Notes under the pieces: model-generated | What the model saw: the letters and a program-made list of their open reading frames with translations, nothing else | Database searches by the model: none | What the model was told of the DNA's origin: nothing | NCBI GenBank assembly: GCA_947589655.1 | Contig: CANQCE010000001.1 | Coordinates: 1-46,347 of the forward strand | Length of the DNA stretch: 46,347 nucleotides | Origin: an uncultured Clostridia bacterium | GTDB taxonomy: Bacteria > Bacillota > Clostridia > Christensenellales > UBA1242 | Direction of reading: 5' to 3' | Shown here: piece by piece, positions 8,601 through 17,949 of the stretch | How positions within the stretch are numbered: the first letter of the stretch is position 1 | Layout: every line of letters starts with the position of its first letter | Program-made: the position numbers and the translations under genes

Positions 8601-11600
8601 GTAATTTCGCCTGTGCTATCATCTAAGCACTTCATCAATTTAACATTGTATTGCTCGCCTTCTTCCACTTTGAAGTCTGCCGTGGAACCCAAAATTTGAA
8701 CGGTAAATGTTTTTGCCAAAGTTTCGCTTTGTTTGTATGTTTCTTCTGCCGAACCCAAATCCACCCAAGTTGTGCCAAGTTCATAGCCAAATTCCACCTT
8801 GCCCTTGTCCGCAACACTTCGCTCGTCTGCTTTTCGCCAAGTTTCGGTTGTGGCATCGTTGCTCAACAGATATGTATAAGGATTATCTTTGGAATAAGTA
8901 TCTTTCAATATCTTTTCGTTCTGTTCGCCTGCCAAAATTCCCAGTTCGCCAAGCTTGTTGCTTAAAGTTGGATTCGCAAGTTTGTAAACATTGTTCACCT
9001 GCACAATTTCGCTATCTATATAAGCAACATTTTGCGGCAAAATTTCACCAAGAATTATAAACTTAAGGTAATCGTAAAGGCCGTCACCAAAACGATTGTC
9101 GTCCATCGCAAATGTGGAGAGACGTTTTGAGCCGTCAATTTCTTCTGGCAGAATTTCGTCTGTATTGTTGCTATGTTTCTTCCAAACAACTGTTGTGTCG
9201 CGCGTGCGCTGAGTTTCCCACTCGAACACGCCGTCAACCACTCTGAACTGTGTAAAGCCCAAGAAGGTCACACGCCACAATTCCGATTTGCTCGAGCAAG
9301 AATATCCATTGCCCTGTGCGCAAATTTCAAATGGCTGTTCGCTGCTTGTTTCTTCTGAGAAGTCTTCGCCAAACACGCCAACAAAACAGTCGTCAAGTTT
9401 TGCGGAATTTTCGGTGTTCAGTGTTAAATAGAACATTAAATGTGTGCTGTCTTGTTGGGTGTCACCATTGCTGTCGCATTCGTAAACTGAGACAAATTTA
9501 TCAGGATTTTCGTCAAAGGTTGTAAGCACATATTTGGCTTCACCAGCCTGCACTCTCCACTGGTTTTCCACAATGCGATATCTCTTTGCCCCAACTTGAA
9601 CAAAGTATTGTTTTGCATCCTCAAAGTTTCCGCCCTGAGCAACAATTTTTGATTTTTGAACCACAACTTTATATGAGTTTGATATGTTTGTTTTGATATT
9701 ATCTTTTGGTTTTCTTAAAATTTGAACATCTGGTTCTTCGTTTACATTAATCTCGTTGACATCATTTGCCGAAAAACTATACCAATCGGAATTCAAAGTG
9801 TGGTAATTCCCAACAAGGCAATAGGACAAACTGTATTTGCCAGATTGCAAGGTTTCAAAAACGCTGTCAAAGAACGCCTTTTGATTGCCAATTCCAAAGC
9901 GTGCATTTTCAAGCTCTGATTTTAAGTTTGCAAGAAGTTCTCCGCCAGTTCCTCCTACGCTGGAAAGTTGACCCAGCGTCTCCAAAGGCGTGATGTCTTT
10001 AGAATGGCTAAATTCTTCCAAACTTGCCAGCAGATAAAGCGCATTTACATAATAAGTTTTAACAACTTTTGGCTCTGATACAGATTCAAAACGCAAACAG
10101 AACCTTACTTGCTCATTTTCTCTTGTGCTGATAAGGTCAGAAACCGTAAAGGTGAATGGGCTTGTGAACACATGTGATGTAACTTTTGCTGCAAGGCTTG
10201 GTGCATTGTAACTGCCTCCCTTTGGTGAAAGCATTGTAATAAAATTGTCCTCATCCTGCTCGTCTTGAACCCAATCAACTTGCAAAGCACCGTCTTTAAG
10301 TGTTAGTTTGCTTTTCACTTGATTGCGATGTATTTCCATTTTGCTGCCAGAGCCATCTATGTTTGTTGTTTTGTAGGTCTGTGGCGAAGAAAGCACAAAT
10401 GCGTCCTTTTTGTTTATGCTTTGAATTGCAACATAGTAACTGCCAGATGTTGTGAACTTGGTCGCCTCATATCTTGGAACATCGCCTTCTGTTTCATGCA
10501 TAGAGAAAGTGGACGTTTCGTCCCCTTCTTTTGGAACATTATACAAATATACATAATATGTTTCAACATTGTTGCCACCGCGCGACCAAACAATGTCCCC
10601 TTCTTGAAGTTGAATATTGCGAAGTTTTGCCAGTCTTGTAAAGGTTAAAGGAACCGCATCTCCTTCTTCTTTCTCCCAAGACGATACCCAGTTTGAGATG
10701 CTATAAACACCGTTTACCACTGCAATTTTTGAGAAAGATACATCTGCCTTGCCTTGCAGCGCAGCAAGTTCTTCGCTATCAAAAATTTCAAGTAAATTTA
10801 TGGCAAAAAGTTTTTTGTCAACTTTATCTTCTGCAAAGAAATCTATTGATTTCAATTTTTCTTTGTCTATAAACTTAACAATGTCATATTCAGCATTCTC
10901 GGCGTGCTGAACAACCCTTACATTAATGCCCAAAGTTTCTTTTGTGCCATCCTCATCGTCATCCACAAATGTTGCATAAGTGTTAATGTAGTCTTGTTTT
11001 ACAGTTTCGCTGTTGGTTTTTTCGCCAAGTTTAACAATGCTTTCAACTGCAAAATCGGTGATAACGCTAAATGAGAATTGGTCATAACTTTGTGAGCAAA
11101 CGCTCAGAACATTTTCGTCTGCACTTGCTTGCCATGCCCAGAAATACAGTTGCCCAGAGACTTCTCTGCCAAGAACGGCAGTAAGCCCAAGGAAGGAGTA
11201 TTCAAACACTTTGCTGTCGCCATCAATTTTTCCGTTGGTTAATGTTATTTCGTTCGCCTCACTTTTTTTAAGGCTGTCTGTCTCCAAGCCGACCAAAATT
11301 GTAATTTCGTCTTGTTCAATAACGCTGGAATTGAATGTGAATTGAATATTTTGCAAGTTTTCTTCGCTGTAACCAACCTTTGTCAAATCGTTAGTTTTAA
11401 GGAAGGACAAATCGGTTTCTTTTGTATGGAACACAACCGAATCAAAGCCAAAATCATGTTCCAAAGAGGTCACATCCCCTGCCAAAATTTGTGCTTCAAG
11501 TGCAAAATTGCCATTTGGACAATTCTCTTTAAATTTTTCTCCAAAAGCGTCTGTGGTTGTGTCAAGCAAATTCATTATGCCGTTGGAAGATGTTACTGTT

Positions 11601-14600
11601 CGCCAATCAGTAATTTGTGCCTCATTGTAATGCGAAATGAAGCGATATCTGTATTGGTTCTGGCTTTTGGTTGTCAAATACAAAAGCCCTTTGCTTACGT
11701 TAAAATCGGTTTTTTCGTCTATGGTGTTGCCATAAATTAGCGCCTTTATGTGTTTGGAAAGCGAGTAGTTTTTCTCGCCACTTGGCACTGAAATTATTTC
11801 CATTTCAAGTGGAACATCTGTTTTTAATTCTTCTTCCGAAACAATGCCGTTTTGAACAAGCAATGAATAGTTTCTGCCAAAAATTGTGTTAAGTTCAATT
11901 TTAACATCGCCTGACTCACTGTTTTTCACCCTGTATTCATATGGTTTGGCAATTTGCTTATCTTGCCTATACACCCTAAACAAATATTCTTTTGCTTCAT
12001 CAACCCTGTTCCAAACAAGGCTTAAAGAGTTGTCGTCTTTCGCTCTTTCAAGGCTAACTTTATCCACCGCGGCAAGCCTTGAAAGTGAATAAGAATATTC
12101 GTTCGCCTTGGACATAATGTATTTTGTTCTGTCGCCGTCTTTATATGGCTGAACAGCATATATATTCAAAGTATAAGAGGTGTCTTCGTTCCAATATCCG
12201 TCCTCTGGGATAGTAAATTCAAACACTGTTCCTTCTTCCGTGTTCTCGCCGACCACTTGATATGTGTGAGAGTTATATTCAACTATATAAATGGTGTTGT
12301 CGTTGTTAAGGTCGCTGGAAATTTTAAAGCCATATTCAGTTCTGGTAATATCTGAGCCTGTTTTAACTTGCTGCAAAACTGTATATGTTTCGCTGGAAAC
12401 ACTGTTTGGGCAAGCCAAAACATATGTTTCTCCATCCACAAAATTGTTTGCAAATGCACTGATAGTAATTGTGCCGCCGTCAGCCAGATTTTGTTCAATA
12501 AATTCTTTAAGCGAATATGTAATTGTGCCGTCTACACTGTCAGTGTCTGCCACAACATATTGCGTTTCTTCAGCCTCTGTGTTGTTCTTTTTGTATTTAA
12601 TTTCAAGAACAATTCCGCCAGCAAATTCTTTTGGTCTTGCCGTTTGTGCATTAAATGACAATTTAAGGTTTCTAGAGAACCCTCTGTTTTCTTCTGGTTC
12701 TTCCGCCGTCTGTTCATTGATGATGTTTCTTTCAAATTCCACGCCTGTCAGTTCGCTTGCACGCAGAACGGTTAAAGTTTTCTCTTGAGAAGGCAATGCC
12801 GCCTCGTTTTCGCCACCCTCGCAAAGCACATAAATTTGTATTTTAAGGGCCTGCGCCGTGCCGATAAGGTTTGCAAAATCTTGATAAGGAATTGTAAGTT
12901 TGTAAGCCTCCTCTTGGTAAGAAACCATTTGTTTTGTCAAAAGCGTGTTGTCGTTTAAAACAACTTGGAACACGGCTGAATTTCCGTAGTTGCCAGTTAT
13001 CTTTATTTCAATATTTGGATTCTGTCTATTTGCATCTCCAACATAGGCAAAAGTAAACTCCTTAATTTCTGGGATAGACAGTTTTTTAATGGTTTGTGTT
13101 GTTCCATAAACATAATAGTTGTTTTCCGTCTCGCCACTTAAAAGTGCTTGTGTGCCTTTTTCGTAATAAATTGTGTCGCCTTCAATTTTATGAGGTTTTA
13201 TGTGTGCAGCAACTTGAACTTGAACATCGCCAGCCGACAGTCCGCTGATAATCTCGCGCAAATCTTTAATGTCGTTAAGGTTTATCTGTGTGTTGGTTGT
13301 TTTGTAGGTTTTGTAAGAGCCTTCTGCATCTGCCCCTTGGAAGAACACCACATATTCAAGGCCGCCTATGTTGGCGCCAAATTCGCCCCAACTGATTAAA
13401 TTGCTTGCATATGTAACATTTTTCTCTGTTTCTTGTGCAAGTTTGCTCATTGTGAGCAACTTGTAAGAAACCTCAGCACTATCAAGATAATATGTCGTTT
13501 CGTTTTCATTCAAAGAAGGAACTTCGCCAGCACCAACAACGCTTATCTTGTATGTTCCCGTTTTGCCATCAAGTGTTATTGTTCCGTTATGTATTGTGCT
13601 TTCGGTTGTAGAGCCTTGTTCCTCCGCAAAAGTAACTTTAATGCCATGGTTATATGTGGAATTGTCATCCGCAGTGACAATTTTCAATTTAAGCGTGGCT
13701 TCTTCGGTTAATGTAACGCTTTCAACAGGCGAAAGTCTGTAAACATTAATTCTATTTGACATTGCCGAGGACAGATAATATGGGTTTGTAACTTCAACGT
13801 AAAAAGTGTAGGTTATAGATGGGGCGTAGTCAGAACTAGCAAACGTCACACCTTGAGCGTTGTAATCTTGTCCCCCCTCACTAAATTCCTCCGATGGAAT
13901 AACCTCTGTGTGGGCCCTGCCAGAAGCATCTGTCCAAGCCCTATAAATCACATATTTTGTTTCGGCAAGTTTGTCTGTTGCGACGCCTTCTGGCTTTGTC
14001 CAAGTAAGAGAATATGAATCGGCAGTATTTTTAAAAGATATTTCAATTGGGGCAATTTTCCCAACGTTTAACCCATCGCTGTTCAAAGATGAAAGTGAAA
14101 CATTTGTTACACCGTCTTCCGCAACGGTTGCATTGTTTTCGTATGCCCAAACTGAAAATTCAATGTTCTCTGTTACATCCAATATGTTCCGCAATTGTGC
14201 GTTTTCAAGTTTTTGAAGAATATCGGCAATTTTAATTGTAATATTGGTCATATTTGGATTATAAAATGCCTCATCGCCTGTAACTTCTTCTTCGGTTGTG
14301 TCGCCGCCAGTAACGCTTGTTCTTACAGTTGCTTTGTTTTCAGTTTTTTGCACTTCAATTAAAAGCGTGTATCTGTCTCCGCCAGCCGTGCAAGCCATTT
14401 CAACACAATAATAATCTGCGTTCGTAATTTGTGAGTGCGTGAATTTTAACTCGCCGTTTTTATACTCCAAATTTTCTGGGGCTGTCATGCGAGTGAAATT
14501 GAATTTTGCAGGTGTGCTGTCCAAATATATAGTCTGTGCAGCGGTAAACAAGTTGTTCCCCAAAATTTCTGTTCCAAGCAAAGTGAATTGAAGGTTAAAA

Positions 14601-17128
14601 CTGTTTTTGTCCGTTATGTCAACATAAACGCTGCCACCTTTATCTTGTGGAGTAATGTCTCCACTATCGATTCGCGCTTCAATTTTTCTTACACCAGTTT
14701 TAGCATTAAGTGTAACAGAGTTTGTTCTGCTATCAAAAACAAGGTCGTCATGCTTTACAGCCGCAAGCCTTTGAACCGTTATAATTTTTTCTGTGGTTGG
14801 CGTATGCACTTTTTCGTCTTTGCCATGCCCCACAACTTTAACTGTAAAAGTGCCAGAGGCAAATGCGTTATCAATGGCATAAATGCCGTCTTCTCTTTTG
14901 GCAATTGTTTGAGGTTGACCCTGAGAAAGCCCATTGTTTACAGTTATTTCGTAACTTACAGTGTCCTTATCGTCACCTTCAATTTTAACAAAATAGCCGT
15001 CAGTTTGGCGTTGCGTTTTTAATGATGCATCAAAGCCAAAATAAACGCTGCCGTGTTCAAGTTGCCTTGAAAGAGAGAAGAATTTGTTTAAACTTCCTCT
15101 GGATGAAACATCGGTTGGCTGAGTTGCCACAGCAAACACTTTAACAAAGTAAAAGCCTTCTTTGCTAAATGTGTATTCTGGCGAAGAAACAGTAACTACC
15201 TCTTTTTTAACAGATTCCTCTGGTTGAAAACCTGGCTTTTCATATTCTTCTTTATATTCGTTAAATGTGTAAATCTCCAAGCGATATTGTGCGTTGCTTT
15301 CGCCCTGCCATTTATATGTCCAGCCGTCAATATCGTTTTCCGCCTTTTGTGGCACGCCAAGTTCCTTAAATGCTTGTGAGGTTTTGCTGGAAATGCTTGT
15401 AAGAGGGTTCTCTGCAAAGGCCTCAATTTCAAATTTGTGCAAGCTCTCTTGTGCCTGATAAATGTTTTCAATGGCGCCGTCAAGGGTGAATTTTAACATT
15501 CCATTATCGGCACTTTGGAACTCGGTTGAAATGTTATCCCATGTGCTGCCGTTAAAATGGCGCAAGGTGTATGTTTTTGCATTTGCAACAGGTTGAAATG
15601 TAAGCACAGAAGCCCCTTCAACATAACTGTGAGAAATGCCACCAACAAATGCCTCCAACTTTTCAAAAGTTTTCGTCTCGCTGGCATCTGAATTGATTAC
15701 AAAAACATCTTCCCCATTTATTTTGTTGTTTTGCAGCGAAGGCAACTGCGTAATTGAAAATTCTTGCACGCCTGTTCCGCTTGCTGCTATTTCAAAATCC
15801 TTCGTTTTTTTGTTCGTTGTGTCAAAGCCAGAGTATATGGCAGTGGCTGCCCCAGAAACTGCAAATTTTGTTTGAACAGCACAATCTGTTTCAATGCCTG
15901 CTCTCACATTAAAGGTGCTTGAATTTGCCTCGTTGTTGCCAAGCCCTTCAAATGTGGAAATTTTTTCAAGTTTATAAATTTTGCCTATCGAAATTTCATC
16001 ACTCTTGTAATAGAACGCCCCATTTGAAACGGCATCCACATAAATGGTGGCATCCCAAAGCCCTGCATCAAGTGCTGGGAGTTCGGTTAGCAAATTGTTT
16101 GTAAGGCTTGTGAATGTAAAGGTTTTCTCGGTATCCTCATTTTTCAGTTTTAGGTTATAACTTTGTGCATATGTAATTGGAGAAATTGCCAATCTGCCGC
16201 CTGATTGCTGGTCAAAATTATAGTTGACCACAGGGGGCTGCAATTTTATAATGGAAACCTCGTCACTCTCTTTTGCAAGCAGTTTATCTGCGGCATCGTA
16301 AACCAAAACGCTGGCAGTGTGCCTTCCGCTTTCGGCACGAGACAGCCTGTCGTTTAAATCTATTTCAGTTTCGGTTTGCTGCTCGCCCAAAACTGCCCCA
16401 TCAAACTTAACCTGATATTTTGCACCTTCAACGGCACTCCAAGAAAGTTTTCCGTTTGCAAATGAAAAATCGCTTTGCGCAAGGTTTGGCATATAGCCGT
16501 AATAAACTGTAACGGCTTCGGTTTCTGCGCCGTCATCAAAATATCCCTTTGCGGCGGCTTTAACTTTAAGGTTATAAACGCCTTCTTCGGTTGGTTTAAA
16601 AGTTGTTCCAGTAACCCTTTGATTTATTTCTTTAACCTCGTCCGCTTGCCCAAGTCCGCTATCTGCATAAGAGGTGAAAGTTCCTGAAACTATGTATTCT
16701 TCTGCTGCTGTTGGGGTGGTTTCACCATCAAAATATTCCACCACAGCATCCCAAAGCAAATTGCCATCTTTATCAGCACGAAAATTTGCTGGCGCATCAA
16801 ACGGCTTTTTAATCACCAATTGCATGCTTGCCAAACTGCTTTTATCGTGCACAGCCATAACATTGGTTTTGCCATAAGCGTTGCCAACAGGGGTTGCCAC
16901 CCTATCTGTAACCGTGAAAAGCGAAGTGTTGGAAATTTGATATTTCACGCCCAGCTTGTCCACACCAGTAACCTGCAAATAATCGTCAAGCACTATGCTG
17001 CCGCCTGCCGAAACTGCAACTTCTGTTTCCGTGAATTTTGCTTCCACCTTTTTGAACGAACAAGCCATCAAAACGCCTGAAAGCATAAGCGTGAACACGG
17101 AAAGTAAAATCAAATTTAATTTTTTCAT
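5612..17128 (-). CDS. Giant multidomain surface lipoprotein (Ig-like/Fn3-like repeats, C-terminal GLUG-like region)
   Basis: One uninterrupted frame encodes 3,838 residues. The start at 17128 is preferred over 17140 because GAGGTG precedes it at good spacing. Residues 1-25 form a lipoprotein signal with the lipobox GVLMAC. A short Big2-like Ig domain follows, then a long chain of beta-sandwich-like units. At least a dozen show a beta-strand with Trp followed by a Tyr/Val strand, for example KLSWSAVEGAKYQVKF, SLVWNRVDEAKEYLFRVY and GDIVWSRGGNNVETYYVYLY. Units are joined by recurring linkers such as RLAAV, RLSPV, RLAKL and KLAKI. The last 367 residues, from GTQNDQYIIKTAEQF, look like a GLUG-type beta-solenoid (SGVVSINSGNAKITGC, FVGGIVYTNYASV). 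The protein should be anchored in the membrane and reach far beyond the wall, as an adhesin or scaffold; its ligand is unknown. No LPXTG motif or enzyme domain was seen. Confidence 0.9.
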   Translation of the reverse strand: MKKLNLILLSVFTLMLSGVLMACSFKKVEAKFTETEVAVSAGGSIVLDDYLQVTGVDKLGVKYQISNTSLFTVTDRVATPVGNAYGKTNVMAVHDKSSLASMQLVIKKPFDAPANFRADKDGNLLWDAVVEYFDGETTPTAAEEYIVSGTFTSYADSGLGQADEVKEINQRVTGTTFKPTEEGVYNLKVKAAAKGYFDDGAETEAVTVYYGYMPNLAQSDFSFANGKLSWSAVEGAKYQVKFDGAVLGEQQTETEIDLNDRLSRAESGRHTASVLVYDAADKLLAKESDEVSIIKLQPPVVNYNFDQQSGGRLAISPITYAQSYNLKLKNEDTEKTFTFTSLTNNLLTELPALDAGLWDATIYVDAVSNGAFYYKSDEISIGKIYKLEKISTFEGLGNNEANSSTFNVRAGIETDCAVQTKFAVSGAATAIYSGFDTTNKKTKDFEIAASGTGVQEFSITQLPSLQNNKINGEDVFVINSDASETKTFEKLEAFVGGISHSYVEGASVLTFQPVANAKTYTLRHFNGSTWDNISTEFQSADNGMLKFTLDGAIENIYQAQESLHKFEIEAFAENPLTSISSKTSQAFKELGVPQKAENDIDGWTYKWQGESNAQYRLEIYTFNEYKEEYEKPGFQPEESVKKEVVTVSSPEYTFSKEGFYFVKVFAVATQPTDVSSRGSLNKFFSLSRQLEHGSVYFGFDASLKTQRQTDGYFVKIEGDDKDTVSYEITVNNGLSQGQPQTIAKREDGIYAIDNAFASGTFTVKVVGHGKDEKVHTPTTEKIITVQRLAAVKHDDLVFDSRTNSVTLNAKTGVRKIEARIDSGDITPQDKGGSVYVDITDKNSFNLQFTLLGTEILGNNLFTAAQTIYLDSTPAKFNFTRMTAPENLEYKNGELKFTHSQITNADYYCVEMACTAGGDRYTLLIEVQKTENKATVRTSVTGGDTTEEEVTGDEAFYNPNMTNITIKIADILQKLENAQLRNILDVTENIEFSVWAYENNATVAEDGVTNVSLSSLNSDGLNVGKIAPIEISFKNTADSYSLTWTKPEGVATDKLAETKYVIYRAWTDASGRAHTEVIPSEEFSEGGQDYNAQGVTFASSDYAPSITYTFYVEVTNPYYLSSAMSNRINVYRLSPVESVTLTEEATLKLKIVTADDNSTYNHGIKVTFAEEQGSTTESTIHNGTITLDGKTGTYKISVVGAGEVPSLNENETTYYLDSAEVSYKLLTMSKLAQETEKNVTYASNLISWGEFGANIGGLEYVVFFQGADAEGSYKTYKTTNTQINLNDIKDLREIISGLSAGDVQVQVAAHIKPHKIEGDTIYYEKGTQALLSGETENNYYVYGTTQTIKKLSIPEIKEFTFAYVGDANRQNPNIEIKITGNYGNSAVFQVVLNDNTLLTKQMVSYQEEAYKLTIPYQDFANLIGTAQALKIQIYVLCEGGENEAALPSQEKTLTVLRASELTGVEFERNIINEQTAEEPEENRGFSRNLKLSFNAQTARPKEFAGGIVLEIKYKKNNTEAEETQYVVADTDSVDGTITYSLKEFIEQNLADGGTITISAFANNFVDGETYVLACPNSVSSETYTVLQQVKTGSDITRTEYGFKISSDLNNDNTIYIVEYNSHTYQVVGENTEEGTVFEFTIPEDGYWNEDTSYTLNIYAVQPYKDGDRTKYIMSKANEYSYSLSRLAAVDKVSLERAKDDNSLSLVWNRVDEAKEYLFRVYRQDKQIAKPYEYRVKNSESGDVKIELNTIFGRNYSLLVQNGIVSEEELKTDVPLEMEIISVPSGEKNYSLSKHIKALIYGNTIDEKTDFNVSKGLLYLTTKSQNQYRYRFISHYNEAQITDWRTVTSSNGIMNLLDTTTDAFGEKFKENCPNGNFALEAQILAGDVTSLEHDFGFDSVVFHTKETDLSFLKTNDLTKVGYSEENLQNIQFTFNSSVIEQDEITILVGLETDSLKKSEANEITLTNGKIDGDSKVFEYSFLGLTAVLGREVSGQLYFWAWQASADENVLSVCSQSYDQFSFSVITDFAVESIVKLGEKTNSETVKQDYINTYATFVDDDEDGTKETLGINVRVVQHAENAEYDIVKFIDKEKLKSIDFFAEDKVDKKLFAINLLEIFDSEELAALQGKADVSFSKIAVVNGVYSISNWVSSWEKEEGDAVPLTFTRLAKLRNIQLQEGDIVWSRGGNNVETYYVYLYNVPKEGDETSTFSMHETEGDVPRYEATKFTTSGSYYVAIQSINKKDAFVLSSPQTYKTTNIDGSGSKMEIHRNQVKSKLTLKDGALQVDWVQDEQDEDNFITMLSPKGGSYNAPSLAAKVTSHVFTSPFTFTVSDLISTRENEQVRFCLRFESVSEPKVVKTYYVNALYLLASLEEFSHSKDITPLETLGQLSSVGGTGGELLANLKSELENARFGIGNQKAFFDSVFETLQSGKYSLSYCLVGNYHTLNSDWYSFSANDVNEINVNEEPDVQILRKPKDNIKTNISNSYKVVVQKSKIVAQGGNFEDAKQYFVQVGAKRYRIVENQWRVQAGEAKYVLTTFDENPDKFVSVYECDSNGDTQQDSTHLMFYLTLNTENSAKLDDCFVGVFGEDFSEETSSEQPFEICAQGNGYSCSSKSELWRVTFLGFTQFRVVDGVFEWETQRTRDTTVVWKKHSNNTDEILPEEIDGSKRLSTFAMDDNRFGDGLYDYLKFIILGEILPQNVAYIDSEIVQVNNVYKLANPTLSNKLGELGILAGEQNEKILKDTYSKDNPYTYLLSNDATTETWRKADERSVADKGKVEFGYELGTTWVDLGSAEETYKQSETLAKTFTVQILGSTADFKVEEGEQYNVKLMKCLDDSTGEITTKQYITASSKQSTISGGTLDAVNKDNLLLEDGLLKWDAVTGRTVDGQLIEVPKEAKIIYRVVVERYITSYTVDGEQYPHIGSDPYDTYYTANTYFDFSDMKKNDADSQQGVKYRATVQALALYLHDTQSEGDITLVEGGYAGGDVSFVADGHVFMGNGASKDGITRLESVNQDIGITDGKLSWTFTPSDASAPAENFKEKYGFIVKDDDKNVIEGDFTVSLENGTYTIIFTEQPGAMKEGTYNISVTTTKGTANADDVVNSFTVTSSQEITKLAKIVLGDYTFEPNYDVQRETLSFEEYFKIEGNEQNKITATFTLQDEQKQVVFTSSASKFYILQAEQAAIQATNGDNYVHTTKDDQNIRDYIVIGDNASASVTFVVSREGGSTLASDTSENFVLQRSGWEGGQSITWNSQAGEFTWNFNKNSLKSATTANKMKLRYTVQDNTTLYTDQNLEETAETTIEKGTEVTVQEIIQVEGNGSYAKILYQASDGDGDGIYYIRYSSLKAEFVKEMEGENPVTKALGMTDLFEIVDEQTDKIIILLQNEYFEIETKLLQKPEFVVKATYNEKTADGNSATPTVRIYTTTDRVFRPTIIGRVSITIRIKLNNISLESEELDSEQVDFGLFESGEGTQNDQYIIKTAEQFKNIIYRMSKDEYLNKYTQQADSAEGYVSGTETDKYYFKIADDSEEIDLHDIEGILFEGTFNGELDGNNQTLKYVSSKTEELARTGGDITIASKDTAVKLSTQITTLTYTQGSALFGAIGNNGVIKDLNLSIKFGKEGSGEFVKISNHALISGLAITNSGTVQNVNLTSFENKFYGDTGAGGDSRTAMAYSGVVSINSGNAKITGCSVKTSIEIDDNNSAQLIFVGGIVYTNYASVTSCTAGKQREESEPEPNVDKIQVTFKKSFGAMQLSGIAVTNGSEATLSDCTNNMDIVIVVPDENSLQCYVAGIACLGQNMSNQQTNKNNGEFQYDASKLTNVHKTDAGIYAVISAGN

Positions 17129-17179
17129 ATAACACCTCATTTTTTTCTCTTGGGTGAGTCGGTCACAATTTACAAGATT

Positions 17180-17209
17180 ATTCTAACACTTTTGCTTTGA
17201 ATTTATCAA
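17180..17209 (-). promoter_or_regulatory. Candidate promoter for the giant lipoprotein gene
   Basis: On the minus strand TTGATA (complement of 17204-17209) and TAGAAT (complement of 17180-17185) are 18 bp apart, giving a leader of about 45 nt before the ATG at 17128. Confidence 0.55.
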
Positions 17210-17361
17210 ATAAATAACAAAAGATTTTTATAATATATATAAAATATTTTGTAAAAAAAAATTTGTCAGCCACGTTATAAAGCGAAAAAATTGTAAAAAT
17301 CAACCTAAAATATTTTTTCATCACGCACTGTCGGTGTTTTAAATATTTTTATAAAAAAAAG

Positions 17362-17420
17362 AAAAATAGCAAAAAAATTGCATTTTTTATTAAATTTTTG
17401 CTATTTTTTTGCAATTTTTT
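17362..17420. terminator. Interleaved inverted repeats, probable terminator
   Basis: Two perfect inverted repeats are interlocked. AAAAATAGCAAAAA (17362-17375) pairs with 17395-17408, and AAAAAATTGCA (17372-17382) pairs with 17410-17420. Because the order is A-B-A'-B', both stems cannot form as simple hairpins at once. Long A and T runs flank them, fitting a terminator after the gene at 17446. Confidence 0.6.
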
Positions 17421-17445
17421 ATATTTTTTTGAAAAAATCATTTTT

Positions 17446-17913
17446 TTAATTTATCATGTTGACTTTAAAAAAATTCTCTTTTAAAAATTTTAAAGAACTT
17501 TTTTTGTTGTCCAAAACAAGCAGCAAATCATCTTTAATTTTGTTGTCTGCAACAGTGTTTATAACAGTGGAAACATCCAAAATGCCAATTTCAAGCAGTT
17601 CAATGTCTGAAAGCACCCCTTTGTTAAAATCTTGGGTGTAGTTGATGCTTGCCGCCGTCAAGAACTTGCGAGAGGAGTTGTAAAACTTGTTCTCTCCGCC
17701 CATTTGTATAAGAATTTTGCTTAATATTTTGCAATTTTTAAGTTCATTTTCATAAAGTTTTTTCAAAACACCCTGAAACTGGGGTTTTAAGTTTTCACAA
17801 AGCGTAAACTGATAAAAAAATTGCATAAACGAGGAAAAGCATCCCTTTGAACCTGCATATAAATTTTGCACAAGCCCTTGGTAATAGGAATTTTTCACAT
17901 ATTTTTCTTTCAC
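17446..17913 (-). CDS. Degenerate ferritin-like helical protein
   Basis: A 155-residue helical protein. The segment NELKNCKILSKILIQMGGEN, then KFY, resembles the second helix and following turn of small clostridial ferritin-like proteins, whose usual form is ExxH followed by a helix ending in LGG and a Tyr. Here the His is Cys or Asn, and the second pair (DNKKSSLKFLKENF) also lacks His, so a di-iron site is unlikely. The start is a GTG at 17913 with only a weak AAGAA upstream; an internal GTG five codons later is an alternative. It lies 36 nt after the interrupted pseudouridine synthase gene and may be co-transcribed with it. Confidence 0.5.
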   Translation of the reverse strand: MKEKYVKNSYYQGLVQNLYAGSKGCFSSFMQFFYQFTLCENLKPQFQGVLKKLYENELKNCKILSKILIQMGGENKFYNSSRKFLTAASINYTQDFNKGVLSDIELLEIGILDVSTVINTVADNKIKDDLLLVLDNKKSSLKFLKENFFKVNMIN

Positions 17914-17949
17914 AAAAATTCTTATGCAAAGTTTTCAATTTTTGACATT

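Larger units (their letters stand above)
17129..17445. other. AT-rich 317-bp intergenic region upstream of the giant gene
   Basis: No gene was found here. It holds a candidate promoter for the giant gene at its left end (17180-17209) and interleaved hairpins at its right end (17362-17420), which probably end the transcript of the gene at 17446-17913. The middle is A/T runs without recognisable motifs. Confidence 0.7.

Noticed and set aside
5657..16877. Many plus-strand open frames of 60-190 codons opposite the giant lipoprotein gene
   Set aside because: They lack ribosome binding sites, have no recognisable domains and are Cys/Phe-rich shadows of a clearly coding minus-strand frame.
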